A stretch of 64,000 nucleotides of DNA from NCBI GenBank assembly GCA_013400155.1, contig VXBM01000999.1, forward strand, positions 186,001 to 250,000, read 5' to 3'. Below, in pieces: positions 37,379 to 51,059 of this stretch; positions within the stretch are counted from its first letter, which is position 1; every line of letters starts with the position of its first letter. The notes beneath the pieces were generated by a model that saw only the letters and a program-made list of their open reading frames with translations, ran no database searches and was not told the origin of the DNA. The position numbers and the translations under genes were made by a program. This stretch comes from Helopsaltes ochotensis (taxonomy: Eukaryota > Chordata > Aves > Passeriformes > Locustellidae).

Positions 37379-39281
37379 GTTGCATTATAGAGAGCAGCTT
37401 CTCTAAGTCAGTATTGTTAACGCTGAAATTTACAGAACTTCTTCTGTGTAGCATTTCAGGTCACTCTGCCCTAAACTCTTTTGAGCAGCAGGGTTCTGAT
37501 AAGGAAAAGCAGTTGAGGAGCATTTGAAGGTATATGTGTGCTCAAGTGGCCCCACAGGGAAACACCGAAGAAAAAGATCAGTGAACAACCACCTTCTAAG
37601 TGCTCAGGTCAGGGCAGAGTCACCACCCAAGATAACCACAGATGAGTGAGCTAGAAACTGAAAATTAATAGGCAGTCACCAGGCAGGATGGCTCTATTTG
37701 CCCTTGACAATCAGTGGTGGTCTGGGAACTTCCTGAAAATCCTAGTCCAGACTTCTGCTTTTAGGATATGTCCTGCAAGTCTGTTTCAGATGTTCTATTT
37801 ATAGAAATTAAGTAGAACAGAACAAGTAACCAATGAAGATACCACAAATAATGTATGATTGTGCCTAAAAATAGTTACTCTAGAGAGAGCAGAACACCTC
37901 CTAAGCAACAGAAATCATCATTAGCATGCTTTTAGGAAGAGAGGAAAATGCTTTAGTTGTGAGAGCTTGGGTAGAACAGAAACCAATAGAATCTAAATAG
38001 GTCTTAACTTATATTTGTGTTGTGAATATTTGTATAGCTAAAATTAGCTCCCTTGACTCAGTGTTGCCATGTTTGGATGTGTCATAAACATCATATTTGC
38101 AAACTTGTGATATTTGCATAATAGTTGCATTTTGTTGGTGTTTAAATACATCCAGAGAACATTTTTTTCAGCACCATGCTGTCTGTAAGCTGATCAATGG
38201 AAATCAGATTCACCACAAATTAACATAAAGATACTATTTGAGATCTTCTAATTGCATGTGGTTTGGAGGGAAGTTATGATTTCTTTTATCAAATGAATCT
38301 GAGGTCAAACATTTCTGTTTCTTTTTCCTGTGAGGTTAGACTCAAAGGGACTGGAAGTGGATAATAATCTTCACAAATCACTGTTGCTCTCATATTTAGT
38401 GTTGTTAATAAAGTGTAGTGGTTTCTGCACAGTTATCGAATTTCAAGGCTGGAAAAAATATCCTTGTTATTTTATAACAGTAATTTTTTTTTGCTTTTTT
38501 TCTCCTGTTGAACTATGAAGCAAAGATAACTTCCCAGCACCTGTGTTCCTGCCACCCCAGAACAGTTAACTTCATGCAGTTGCTAGGGCTCAGCAAGCCC
38601 CTTGTTCTCCCTGTCTTTATGAATATATACTTGCTAAAGACATGAAACACTAGTAATGCCTTTAAAAATAAACTATTACATTTTGCAAGTAAGAATGTGT
38701 GTGAAGTGCATGAAGGAGCATTGTGCCTGTGAATTGTATACCCAGTGGTGCAAGTGCCATGGTATCTAGTTCATCAGCAGCTCTGCTTTAGTGTAGTGTA
38801 GGTGTTCAGCTCTGCTTTACCTTCTGTATGTAATCTTGGAATGGGAAATCTCATTCAAAACACCTACGCCCATTTCTTTTAATGTTCTGCCCCTTCTGTT
38901 TCACCAACCTGGAAGCAAAGCGGCCAACTAACTGAGCAGGGTAGGGGGTGTTGCATGAATGAGTTCCAACTGCTAAGAGGGTTGAGTTCAGTTCAAGATG
39001 GAGATTCGCCTACTTAATTCTGAATTAACTTTTTTGTTTCTAAATTAGTTGATTTCTTTCTCCCAATTGCTTCTACTTGCATGCAGTTGACTTTTATCAA
39101 AAGAAAGATGCACTGCCATCTGGTGTCAGAACTGCTCACAGGAGCCAAGGCATTTGTCCAGAAAAAATCTAATGTGGTGAATGAGGTGTAAAAAGTTCCT
39201 TTCTATGAAACTTCCTAAGCACTGAAGAATAGAGAGTCTATATAGAGAGTTCAGAATAAACTGTCCACACATGAGCCCTGC

Positions 39282-39322
39282 AAAAAAAAACCCAAAAACA
39301 AAAACAACAAAAAAAACCCCCC
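39282..39322. repeat. A/C-rich low-complexity tract
   Basis: A runs interrupted by C (AAAAAAAACCCAAAAACA, ACAACAAAAAAAACCCCCC), 77 bases before the 39399 exon. The ordinary pyrimidine tract of the acceptor lies downstream of it. Confidence 0.8.
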
Positions 39323-39398
39323 AGTTGATTTATTACTGGGAAATTTCAGTCTAGGTAAAGAGACTTGCATGTAAACACCATTGTTGCCTCTTTTGTAG

Positions 39399-39513
39399 GT
39401 GGAAGAGGGGGAGATGGCTGCCCTGTTATCACCTTTCCAGACTATCCAGCTTTCAGTGAGATTCCTGAAAAAGAGTTTCAGAATGTCCTGACCTACCTGA
39501 CAAGCATTCCAAG
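39399..39513 (+). CDS. MCF2L: MCF2L coding exon: CRAL-TRIO/Sec14-like domain, first half
   Basis: This 115-base exon lies between CTCTTTTGTAG and the donor GTGAGC. It enters with two bases completing Gly, has 37 full codons, and leaves with AG, the first two bases of a Ser codon (phase 2). It reads GGRGGDGCPVITFPDYPAFS followed by EIPEKEFQNVLTYLTSIP. The GGRG.DG.P.ITFP motif and the TYLTSIPS block are hallmarks of the Sec14-like domain of the MCF2/MCF2L/MCF2L2 family; the related proteins TRIO and KALRN have a similar PVLTFP strand. Compared with the mammalian protein as I recall it, the bird form has Gly and Cys in the GRG-DG-P loop where mammals have Gln and Ser. No frameshift or stop is present. 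Together with the neighbouring exons it forms an uninterrupted frame, so this is an expressed exon rather than a retrocopy. Confidence 0.95.
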
Positions 39514-40149
39514 GTGAGCTCCTGTCTAGAAGAAAATAACCATTTATTTGCTAAGAGACTTTTCACATTTGATCCCTTACATGTGGTATAAAAGTCAGGC
39601 TTGATGTTTAATTAAAGAAAAGGAAAATTAAACCTATGGTGCAGTGTCAGTAAGTGTTGGCTAGTGACAGCTGTCTAAGGTAGTTGTTAGATAAATTATG
39701 TACTGCTACTTATATTTCATCAGAAAATTATTTCCTGGTATGTATGGATATAGGTTCCATGATGGGCATCATCCTCTTGTGTCTTTAGTTGTCTTGGAAT
39801 GCGATATTCAGTGTTTTAATTGAGCACATGTATAATTTTGGCAGAACATGCTAATTCCTGGATGCTACTCAGTGAGAGAACACTCTGTATCTACAAACAG
39901 AGATTTGTCCTCACCACTTGTTTCCCTGTTTCCCTGGCTTAGCTGAATGTACAGTGTCTACAGACTTCCAGAGCTTTGCCTGAGGGTGCGAAGCAGGTCC
40001 AAGGAGTAATTCTGACTTTCTTAGAGGGCACAGTAGTGTTACCAATGTGCTGCTAAATAAACATCATGATTTTTGTTGACAGTCTCTTAAGGAATGAAAT
40101 AGTGGGCTCAAAATCCTGATGGAGGTGAGGAAGGCAAGTAGCAGAATAA

Positions 40150-41335
40150 AATACTTACCCTAGACTTCAAGAGAGCAAATTTCGGGCTTATTCAGGGAAC
40201 TGGTAGGTGGGATACAAAGGAAGGCAGTTCTGAAGAATAAATCTGCTGCGGAAGGCTGCCAAGTTTTGAAGGACAGCATTCTCCAAGTACAAGAATGGGA
40301 CGTCCTGGAACGTGAATAGACGTAGCAAGAGACTCACCCTCCTGTCTGGAAGCGAACTTGTGACTCAGTTGAGATACAAAGGCAGCATAGGGAAGGTGAA
40401 AGCAGGGACAGGCTACAAAGGAAGAATGTAGATACATTGTCCAAACATGTAGAGATGGCGTCAGAAAAGTCAAAGCATACCTGGAGTTGAGGGACAAGAA
40501 AAAAGGGACATCAAGGACCGCTCGAAAAAACTTCCGGTGCATTAGCAGTACAAGGAATAAACAAGGAAAATGTTGGCCTGTGCTGAATGGACTGGGCAAA
40601 TTAGTAGCAGGCGAAGCTGCTTCTTGAGATGAGGCTGAAACACTTGAGTCTTGAGTCTTCTCTGACAGTGTCTCCCAGGCCGATGTGTTCAGAGAGAGGG
40701 TTCAAGGAGGAGAATGACAAGCAATGGCTGAGGACAAAATCAAGCATCTCTTGAGAAATCTTGACCCATATCTAGTGTTCGGGATAAGATGAGCTGCTTT
40801 GAGAGTGGTGAGGATGCTGACCAGTGTCATAGTAATGTTGCTCTCTATAATCCTTGAAAGGTTTTGTGAATAGAGGTAACCTCACTTTGATCTGTAAAAA
40901 AATTACGGAGTGGGTTCCTCTTAAAACACACCTTTGGGCACATAAAAGAAGGAGTTGATGGGGAATAGCCAGCATGAATTAAACAACAGTAATTGTGCTT
41001 CACCAGCCTATTTCTGTGATGACAGTACTGGATGGGTCAATGAGGCAAAGCTGAGCATGTCTTTTGCTTCACCCTAAGCAAGACTTTCACCTCAGTCTCC
41101 CCCAGCACTCTTCTATTCACTTCGAGTTGTTATATTTTTTACAGGGTGGGCTGCAGGGTGGGTAAGAAAGTGCTTGGATTATTTGGCTCAAGGAGGTGTT
41201 TACTGGCTGATGTTTTATCCGGAGACAGACTTCTCAGGGAACTGTACGTATCCATGCTGTCTGATGTCCTTGGCAAGGATCTGGGGTAGGACATGGAGTG
41301 CACCCTCATCAAGTTGTACTTGATGTAACCAGCCC
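40150..41335 (+). mobile_element. Degenerate internal fragment of a CR1 LINE (ORF2, endonuclease-to-RT and RT region)
   Basis: The stretch follows the avian CR1 ORF2 consensus, as I know it, in order. Landmarks are 'acttcaagagagcaaattt' near 40165; 'gtagagatggcgtcagaaaa' at 40450; 'gacatcaagga' near 40508 with 'gaaaatgt.ggcc.gtgctgaatgg' from 40566; 'agccagcatgaatt' near 40965; 'actggatgggtcaatgagg' at 41028; 'gcaagactttcacctcagtctccc' at 41078; and 'ggagtgcaccctcatcaag' at 41297. It is heavily mutated, with indels and stops, and codes for nothing now. Unlike the typical 5'-truncated CR1 copy, it also lacks the 3' end. The 135-codon antisense frame at 40192-40599 is only its reverse-strand shadow. 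Confidence 0.8.
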
Positions 41336-44322
41336 CTCCTGGTTGTACATCTTAATCGCTAGTTTGTCAGGGAGTGAAACTCTGAAGCTCAAAGCCAGCT
41401 TTTGCATTGTAATTGTTTATCCTCCTGGTGGTTAAACTGCATGGTGCTAAGCATCTCTTGATTGTATCTTGGGTACTGTTTCTGCAAATAATCATATTCT
41501 AAATTCACATCTGTTTCTCCTTTTGAAATTCTTTGGTGGTGCACTTCATGGTGGCCCACTGAACTTCTGCACAGAGTGGGGTTCATGTGAGAAATTCTGA
41601 TCAGAACAAACAGCATCTGGTACAGTGGGGGAGCACTGAGTGCATCCCAGCACACCACTTTGAGAGGAGCAGATTTTCTGGAGGTTTTTCTGTCAGTTGC
41701 TCCTACCTGACAAAAATTACTCTCTGAGTATTGAGCCAGAAGTGGTCATTTCTTAAGTCTGGCTATTCTTCTAGGATTTTCTTGTTTCTTTAATTCTTAA
41801 ATATTTAGAAAGAGAGGACTGTTTTTTGTAAAGGAGATAGCCCAGCCGTCTAGATGTTAAGATACTATTGTGAATATAACCGTTTCCTAGGTTTAAAGTG
41901 ATGACAGCTCAATTTCAAATCTTGTAAAAATAATGCCATTGTTAAGATACTGATAAATACGTCACCTTTTTGTGTCTGAGAATTGATAGAATCTCAAAGG
42001 ACTTACGACATTCCTGACTGATATCTTCGTTAGCAGTGTCAGAAGCTTACTGTGTAAAATTGTGTTTGTGAGGCCTTGTGCAGGTTTAAGGAATAAAAAC
42101 CTACAGAAATTACAATATCCAGATGCCAGCATATATCCCCTTGTGAAAGATGTTTTGCTATTTATATGTAACATTTATTGATACAGGTATAACCCTAAGA
42201 GGGGCAGTACTGCAGTTCTTGAGTTGGAATATTCCTAGTGATCTTAAAGTTGGTGTAAGGTAGGATTTTTCCTGCCATCACAGTGTTCAGATACTGTTTT
42301 AGGTGCTTTGGGAAGAGGCTTTTAAAGGAAGTGGAGGCAGTTAGTTTTTAGTTTGTCAGTTGGTTAAGGAGGTGTAAGGAGTGCAGGTTTGCAGAAAGTA
42401 TGGAAATGCAGCCCACAGCTCTTATGCATGGACTGCTCTCCTGGGTTATTGCCATTTAGTAAATCAGATATGTAACACTGTCTTTCGGCTGTTCTGACAG
42501 ATTAAAGGGAAATGGACTTTTCTAAGAGCACAGACTGCAGAGCACAGACATCTGGAACTACCTCAGTTCCTCAGAAAACTGCTTGTTCTACTTGGCCCTG
42601 TACAAGATCACAGCAAGGGGTTGGCAGCAGTAACTCAAACCTCATTGTCTGACTGCCTGGAGTCGCATGTTAAGGGAAATTATATTTCATGGGGATGACA
42701 GTAAGGAGCTACTAAGAGCCTCATAAGAAAAGATCTTTCTGTGCTCTGCAGTAAAGTTCACCCAATAGTATATTTACAGGTATAATAAATCTTAGCAATG
42801 ACTTCAGGTTTTCAAGAATTTTTCCCAAGTGAAAGAAGGTTAGCTTAGGACTTCGTTGAAAGAGGAAAAAATTGAAACCTCTCAACCCACATTTTTACTC
42901 CTTCTAATTTTTTAGACAAACATGACCTTGTCACCTCTTACTGTGTCCTTGTTCTGTATTGTCTAAACACTAGGTTTCACAAGTTTTTTCTGTGTAAACT
43001 GTCTCTTGTCATTTTCACAGTAAACTTTAATCATGAAGCAAAAAATATCTCGTGGGGTTCCTTGCATTTAGGAATAGAACATTAGAATGAAAAGTTGCAT
43101 GCTATCACCTTAGATGATGATGGAATGAAATAGTGTAAATAGTAGAGCTATTAGCATGTGCTTAGATGTGTAAATGCCTGATATGTGAGGATGTTAAGAA
43201 AGGACACAGTGGAAAGGGAATACCTCATCTCAGTTTAAAGATACTCAGTTAACCTTGGTGTAACTGTATAACATTAAGCAGAGAGCTGAACCATATTCTT
43301 CAGGTGGGTGTTGTTAATGATGCAAGGTAAATTCGTGTTCTGTAGATGGCTGGATAAAATACAATGGCTAACATATGGCTTATAGTAATCTCAAAATACT
43401 CAGTACAGATTGTTGCCATAATGTGTGACAACAGTCATGTACCATGTGTACTGAAAGATCGTTGCTTTGTTAGGAAAAACAATGGGTTAAGGATGAGTAC
43501 AATAGACAGTGGAAGATTGCAGCTAATGCTTTTGTAACTTCTGTTTTGGTATTGAAATATATGCTGTAAAGGTATCTGTGTAATGCTTCTGAAGCAGTTT
43601 TTTCCTTTTAGCAAATAATATTTTTTACTATTATCATCAAAATATAAGATAAAGTTTTATTTTAAAAGTGAGAATTGTCTTAGAAAGATACATAGGCTGC
43701 CCAAATAGGAGAATCCATGGCAGTACATAAGGCAGTATTGTCTAGGAAGAGTAGTTAAACTGAAATGCTGAATTGCTACAAATAGTTAATATGTAGATAT
43801 TGATCCACATGAATTAATAGTTCTTATCAGTAGAGCTGCAGAATACAGTAATATCTCTAGATAAAGTGTCTGTAAGAGGTGATAACTTTAAATTCAACTG
43901 TGTTTCAGTAGAGGACTATCAGCCATGTCTTGCATCCTTTTGGGATATTTTGAGATTTTATGTCCATGTAGTTGGTCTGATTCTCTTTCTGCAGAGAACA
44001 TCTCCTGTTACTTCACTCTGTGAGTCCTTTGGGGATGCCCCAAAAAAAAGCCCCGCAGATTAAGGTTGTCTTCTCTCTTAGCTGAGTAAAAGCCCAACAA
44101 CCTCCAAACACCATCATTCTTACTCCATAGTGGGAGAGGCAGCTGTGCAATGTACCTTTTACATCACATATGTACTGAGGCTGTAGGAAGAATATTGTAT
44201 TTCAGGGCATTCAGTGTTCTTTGGCTTGAAAGTTGGTTTTTTGGGGTTTTTTTTGATTTTTCTGTTGATCTTGGTAAATAGACTTGTAAGATTTTCAGTG
44301 TACCTTGAAGGCAGGTGTTATT

Positions 44323-44346
44323 CATATATAATTTCATATATAATTT
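44323..44346 (+). repeat. Tandem duplication of 12 bases
   Basis: CATATATAATTT occurs twice back to back (44323-44334 and 44335-44346). Confidence 0.9.
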
Positions 44347-46369
44347 CTCTTCATCACAGCTGTTTCTTGATATGTATTTTATTAGCTTAAGTGTGTACAC
44401 ATTACCAAATATATGAATTTACCGAATATGGGCAGTAGCATGAGAACTTGCTCCAGAAGAAATTAATAGATAATTGCAGTGGCTATAAAAAACCTTAACT
44501 ACACAGTGTTTTTCAACATATGGTTTTGCTTCTGGTTAATTAGCAGTTTCTACTGCAATTAGAAAACAATATGCTGTTTATGAGAACAAAAGAGTATGGT
44601 TTTAATGCTTTTCTTTCCTGCTTATATAGGCTCATCTTTGAAGGAAGAAAGCAAGCTAAAATTCTTGTGGTCACAAGAGATTGGAAAGCTAGTATTTTAA
44701 AAGCGTAAACCTGAGTCTTAAACACAAAATCCCTTTCAGCAGAAATGAGTAGTGTAGATTAGAAAATTCAGAACAGTTTTTGATGACCTGTTTGAGTCCC
44801 ATATTGCTGATTAAGCATGATACATAGGCCATTTTTGCTCGTATTCTGCCAGAGCCTTCTCTTTGTAATGCCATTCTATCCTACTGCATGATCTTGAGAA
44901 TAACTCAGGTTAACTTGGCATGTTCAGCAGTTTCCTGTTTTGAAAGGTGTCCATCAGTTTCCTGGCTGAGAGAGTGTCCCCTTCTTTGAAATTCCTGAAG
45001 GTTTACAAATGCTTGAACACCATGTAGCCCTCTAAAAAATCCTGTTGTTTTTGGTACTCTCTGGTGTAGGAAACTAGGGAACCATACTGTCCAAGTGATG
45101 GAACAGAACAAGCTGACCTCTGAAAGCGTTGATGTCCAACAGTTCAAAAGCTCAGTAGTTAGGGTTTGCTAAGCTGCTGGTAGACACTTCCTTGTTTACT
45201 ATACCAGCTTCCCATTGTTTGGGATAACACTGGAAAGCTGAAAGGGCAATGTGTGTGCTAAGCCTTTCAGTGGGTTCAGATATGTGTGATCTGAAACCAG
45301 CAAAGCATGGTGAGGTGGATTTAGGTAGGCAGCAGAAGGACATGCATGGCATGGGTGTTGCTGGGGCTGGCAAAGCTCAGTGCCACGGACGTAGGAGAGC
45401 TCAGGGCTCACACAGACCTCAGCATGGGTCTGGCCAGTCTCCTTGGCATAGATCCACCACTGTGCTCTGAAAGCAGGGGCAGCAGTGTTAGGGTAGTGCT
45501 GTTTTGAGCCTGTAAGGCCATCAGGGTCCGACAGACCTTGTGAAGGGCCCGAGTCAGAGGATGACTGCCTGTGTTTGCTCATTTATCTGCAAACTGAGTG
45601 GGCAGCCCACCACTAGCTAAGAGTTAGGCACTTTTGTTTTGTGGAGTGCCAGGGATGAGCATCACCACATAATGGGAAAGAAGTGCCAAAAACCAGATGC
45701 CCTGACAGTTCATATTGACGTGCTGAGCAACAGCTTTGCAGCTTCGGAGTTTATTTCTGTCAGCTGTGCTTAATTTTCCTGCTCTCCTCTTTGTTGGATT
45801 ACAATCCAGGCTGAAGATATGAGAACTGTACCCTGCTGTTACCTTGGCAGCCCCGCAAATTTGTCAGTGAGAATATCCCAGGACTTCCAGCAAATTCTGT
45901 CACGCTGTGTGTACCCTTCCTTTCTCAGAGCACAGCTGCCAAACAGTTGTAAATACCATATGTTGCTGTAAGCAGACAGGGAATGTAAGGCCTTAGGTTT
46001 GAAGTAAGAGCATTGTATATTTAAGTGGCAGTCCAAAGCTTTTGTGTCAGGTACATACCCTCACGAGATTAAGGTCAAAGCCCAAATTTTTACTTAGAGT
46101 CTGAATTTTTATTTGGTTTAGAAATATTTGCACTTGTTTCAATGTCCACTTTTTAAGTGCCTTAAACTTGTTTTAAAGCCCAGCCCTGTACAGGTAAAGC
46201 CTTTCCAGTCTTTAAATCCCATTTACACTTTTAGGGTTTAGAGGATTTGGATAGTATGTATGACATGCACCATCCAGTGGTAAATTTAGTCTGCTAATAA
46301 GACAAAGTAAATTAAGTACTGTAAAATTGTGAAAGTTAATTACTGAAATTCTGGACCGTCACATAGAGG

Positions 46370-46420
46370 TTTTTATTTTTATTTATTTTTATTTATTTTT
46401 ATTTATTATTTATTTTATTA
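46370..46420. repeat. Short tandem repeat based on (TTTTTATTTA)n
   Basis: Roughly four to five copies of a TTTTTATTTA unit, with a shorter ATTTATT variant at the right end. Likely length-variable. Confidence 0.9.
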
Positions 46421-47049
46421 GTCCGGTATTACATTCAGAGAATTTAGCACCCTATTTAAGTGAAATGGCAGAGTTCTAAAGTAAATTGTGCAGCATTCCC
46501 TGGAAGGTTGTTCCAATACTTTGTGCAGTAGCATTAGTGGTTGTTGCAGTGTCCTGGAAATATGTATAATTCCAATATTGCAGTTCTGAGTAGGTGTAAA
46601 AATGTTTTTATGGAGTTGGACTTAATAGTTCCAAAAGGAAGGTCACACAGGCTTTCTGTTGCTCAATTTACTTAAAGCTTAAACCAACATGGAGCTCTTT
46701 TGCCTTTATTGACCTATTTATCCTTAATTGTCCCTCCAGGATAACATGACCTACTTCAGCCATCTGTAGTTAAGTCTAAATGAGTCCTCAAAGTTGTTGT
46801 CTTTCTTCAAACAGTCCTTCTAAATGCAGCTCTGCATGACCTGAAGAAATCACACTGTGTTTTCCATTTAGAAAATTATAACTCTTCCTTAAAAACTCTT
46901 ATTTTACTTAATTTCACACACTAAAAGAGGATCTGTTAAGCAATGACTTGTTAAATTAATTTTTCTTTTACCTGTAAAAATGCTTTAAGGTCACTCTGAT
47001 TTTAGTTCTTTGGTGCGATAAAGCTCGTGAAGTACTGGGCAGTCAGAAT

Positions 47050-47094
47050 TAGTTGATCTTTAAAGTCACTTTCAACCCAAGTAATTCTATGAAT
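47050..47094 (+). mobile_element. Probable CR1 3' tail remnant
   Basis: Reads 'tagttgatctttaaagtcac' then 'tttcaacccaagtaattcta' and 'tgaa', matching the terminal CR1 pattern (gatctttaaggtc, ttccaaccca, attctatga). It is too short to assign a subfamily. Confidence 0.65.
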
Positions 47095-50000
47095 TTATGA
47101 AGTTACTACAAAAAAGGCTGATGGGTACCATGGAAAGGCAGTAAATGCATGTGGTACAAGTAGAGCAGATGTCCAAGGCCCAGGCAAATGATGATGCCTG
47201 GACACTTTAGTTGTTATTTTTAACCCTGGCTACATTCCCTCAGCTTCCCCCTCAACAGCATAAGCTTTTTGGAGCAGAATGAAGGTCACCATTTATGATA
47301 GAATATAGCCAGCATTACTGTCTTGCAATCAGTTGTGGCTCAGGAGGAATTGCTGAAAGTGGAAGAGAGGCTGATTTGAGGACCTAAAGGAGCACAGGAG
47401 ATAAAGAGAAGATATAGGGGATAATCAAGGAAGATACTGATGCCCATATCTCTGAATCTGGGTGGGGAGATAAAAGAAGTATGACTTGGATGTTATGTAA
47501 ATTGGCATAAATATTTTAAAATAAATAAGGCATGTACTGGTGCTGTCCATTTGGCCGAGGAACACAAGCAGTGCTTGAGACAGAATTCCCTCACATAAAT
47601 ATGTTAGAATTTGTATCTCACAGTTTCAAGAGACCTAGTTCTGTGCAGGATAAAGACTTCTGGTTGCTTTTGGGACCAAGGCTGGAGGGCAGCTCTGCTG
47701 TTTGTCAGTGAGTTGGCATTTGCCCTGTTGCCAAGATGACTCTGATAGTGGCCCATCTTCCTTGCAGCTTCTTGGTCTGCTGGCAATGCAGTGAGCTGCT
47801 GCTGTCACAGTCCTGGGGTGATTGAGGAATTTTCAGATCAGGGATAGGGCTGCACATAACCTCTTGTGGCTGTCTGGCCTACAATTATTGTGAATTTTGG
47901 ATGAGACTTCCTAAGTTTTGTTAATAATCCCTCAGACAAAGCTGTTTGAAGTTGCTCTCATTATTTTTCTCCTGTTTATGTGGCTTTTAAGATCTCCTGT
48001 CACTGACACAACATCATGTGTAATTATTCTTGCCTATGCTTATGAATTGGCAAAAGGCATTTCTTTTCAAGGTGTCACTCTGCCAGGCTGTAGGATTCTG
48101 CTAATCTCTTCTGCTTCATGAGCAAATTTTTATCACTTGCCTATGATGGATTGTATTTATGCCACCTCACAATCCAACATCCATCTGAATTCTCCTTTGC
48201 CTGTTTGCTGAGAGATCCTAAAATGCAAATTTGGTTATCTGATGGTTCCCAAGTCCTGAAAAAATTGGAAATACAGTGTGTTTTTAGACATGCCTGGGGC
48301 ATGAACTAATAACAGCTGAGACCAAAAGTAAGCATAATAGGAAAGGAAAGAGAGAAGGTTTTCATCAGTGGTACCCTGGATTAGATTTAGGGAGAGTTAG
48401 CTGGAATGTGGAGAAAAAAAGGCGCATAGTTGAGGCAGGGAGATGCATCAAATTTCTTATCTGAACCTTGTCTAATGATGAGGCTTTAACAGGTTCGGCT
48501 CCTACACAGAAGCTCAGATTTTCTTAATTTCCTGTGCAGCTTCATCTCTTTCTGTGAAGGGAAGGCAGTAACTATCAAAACCAAAATAAAGAGCTGGTGT
48601 AAATGCTTTGGGTTTTTAATGTGCATTTAAAAATTATCTATTCACAGAATTTCAGTATAGAATTAATTAGATTATAGAATAGTATGCATGTTGTTTTTTG
48701 GGGAATAGAGGCAGTTTTTATTTTCAAAATCAGATTTGAAGCATAAGCATCAATAAGAAATGGTGCCTCCTTGCTTGCAGGTTGTGCTGCTGCTATGGAG
48801 TGTCACAGCATCAGCTGTGCTGGGTGAAATGCAGCTGTTAGTGCCAAGAGCTTAAAAGATAATAATTTTTACTTGGCCTTCAGTGATTTTGGACAGACCA
48901 CTAGAGGCTGCACTTGTATAACAGCACTTCTGGCTGTCTTACTTTAAATTTCTTCTGCTGGAGTTCCTTCTCTTTCCTATATTTCTTCGTGAACAGTGGC
49001 CAGCCTTAGTTTGAGCTCGGTAGGTTTTGCCTTCCGCAGTTACAGTTCATTGAGCTGACTATGGCAGGGCTCAGTAATCAAATAGAACAAATTTTTCTAC
49101 ATCAAGAGCCTTTAGTGTTGAAGCACAGTACAGGTTGCTCACTGGTTAAACACAGTAAGGAGTAGATGGCAAGCTTTTTCCCTGACTCCAGAGATGAGGA
49201 TATGGAGGGAGAGGTGCAGTGTAGTGACTTCCACACCATCAGGCACCAGCTTTAAATTTAGCATCTCAGGAAGTTTGAGGTGAGCCTGTTCCTTGGGTCT
49301 GCTTTGGATGATTTTTCAATGAGATAAAAGAGGTGGACATGTCTTTCCAGCACTTCTGCACTAGCTGACTGCTTCAGTGTTTTCTGCTGAAGAGACAGAG
49401 GTTACAAAAACTCAAGCCAAAACTATATTCATTCTGTCTGAATTATAGAATTAATGTATGAATTGTTAATCATTGTGTTTCTATTTTTGCCCCATATGCA
49501 GTGTCACGTACCATAAATAGAGTGCACCTGTAATTCTGGTTTTTCTCGTAAATATTGCTGGAATAAGAGCTGATTACTGATAGACTAGTTACACACCTGA
49601 GCTGGAAGTGATTCTTGTAGGAATCTAAACTGAAATGTCACAAATGAGTATCACCACAAGATGTCAGGCCCACTGTTGGAGTGGGAGCCAAAATGTCATG
49701 CCAGTTTGCTTTAGGGGCTCAGGAGGTCTGCTAGGTAGCCAAAGAGCTTCATCTGGGTGTTCATAAATGCTGCCTTTGTTAAGGACAATTCTGTCCTCAG
49801 ATTTGTTCGACATACTTCACCTCAGTTAGTCATACGTCTACATCTGTGGCAGAACTTGGCACCAAACTGCTGTTTTCTGTCTAAGTGACTGAATGCCATG
49901 ACAGCAACATGCAGTTGTATATGCGGCCATCTTTTGGAAATAAATTTTCATTCTATTTATTTTCTTGGCAGATGATTTCTTTGCCACTGATATCTCAATT

Positions 50001-51033
50001 ACAATGCAAGTCTCAAATTTTCTGTTGTAAAAATAGAAAGTAGAATTCTAAAGTATGCTAATTTAGAGCAAGTGTAGTTAATGGGAAGGTATTACTATCC
50101 AGCTTTCAGAACACTTCCAACTTGTCTTAGGGGTGTAATTACTTTATGACTACATATGAGATAATTTCATGGGTATCAAAACTTATAAATTGCACTTTCA
50201 GAATATAATTTGTAATATTGTGTAACTTTATAAAATGTTACATTCTAAAGGATTAAAACTTCTTTTATTTGCCAGTTAAATTCTTATTTTATTCTTCAGT
50301 TAAATGCTTTTAAGTACTAATTTAAGTGCAGGTTTTTAGGAAACTCATTAAGTAAGATCTGAAATAGCAGCAGCATTGCAAAGCAGTATTCAGCTTAGAT
50401 AGGGTGTTAAAACCTACAGGCTCACTTTGCAATTGAAACAAGGAAGTTCAATGTAAGAGCTCGTATGTCTGGTTTATAGTTCTTTTTCAGTTCCTGCTAT
50501 CTCTAAATTGTTTTAATCAGAAACCTTCCGCAGTGGGGCTGGGTACTTCGGGCCATAAAAGCCCTCAATATCTGAGGCTTTCAAACTGGAGCTTTGTAGA
50601 GTGTGATATATATCAACCTACTTTCATCCTTTACTCAAGAAAGCACAAGTCTGCTTTTCTTTTCCTTAGAGATGGTGGCTTAAAATGTTAAGTCCTTGGT
50701 TTTACTTTGGATTGTGAGAAAGAAGCTGTCATAAGATAAAAATTTTTGAAGACCAAATGCGTACAAGACATTAAAAAATTATTAAGTAGCTTTTAAACAT
50801 TTTAAAATTAGGGGTACATGCCAAATGTGATGTTTTTGTGCCTTTTTTAAAATACCCAACAGGTGGATTTCTTTTGGAATGAAGTGGATGGATTGGCCAG
50901 TTCTGAAACAAAGCGAGCTTTACAATAATGAGCAATCAAGAATTGTAAGAAAATGAAACTGCTCTAGATCTAATTACTGTTTAGTGGCTGGATACTACTT
51001 TTTTAAAATGTTACAGCTGAATTTTCCTTTTTT

Positions 51034-51059
51034 TGTGTGTGTGTGTGTGTGAGAGAGAG
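51034..51059. repeat. (TG)n followed by (GA)n microsatellite
   Basis: About nine TG units followed by about four GA units. Confidence 0.95.

Larger units (their letters stand above)
30509..39398 (+). other. MCF2L: MCF2L intron, 8,890 bases, phase 1
   Basis: Bounded by GTAAGA at 30509 and TTTTGTAG ending at 39398. It is mostly AT-rich with a GC-richer patch near 30730-31330 in which I recognise no gene. It contains two CR1 3' ends in reverse orientation (about 36108 and 37320), a GT-rich stretch at 34938-34975 and an A/C-rich low-complexity tract just before the acceptor (39282-39322). Confidence 0.85.

Noticed and set aside
40192..40599. 135-codon open frame on the minus strand
   Set aside because: It lies wholly antisense to the degenerate CR1 ORF2 fragment.
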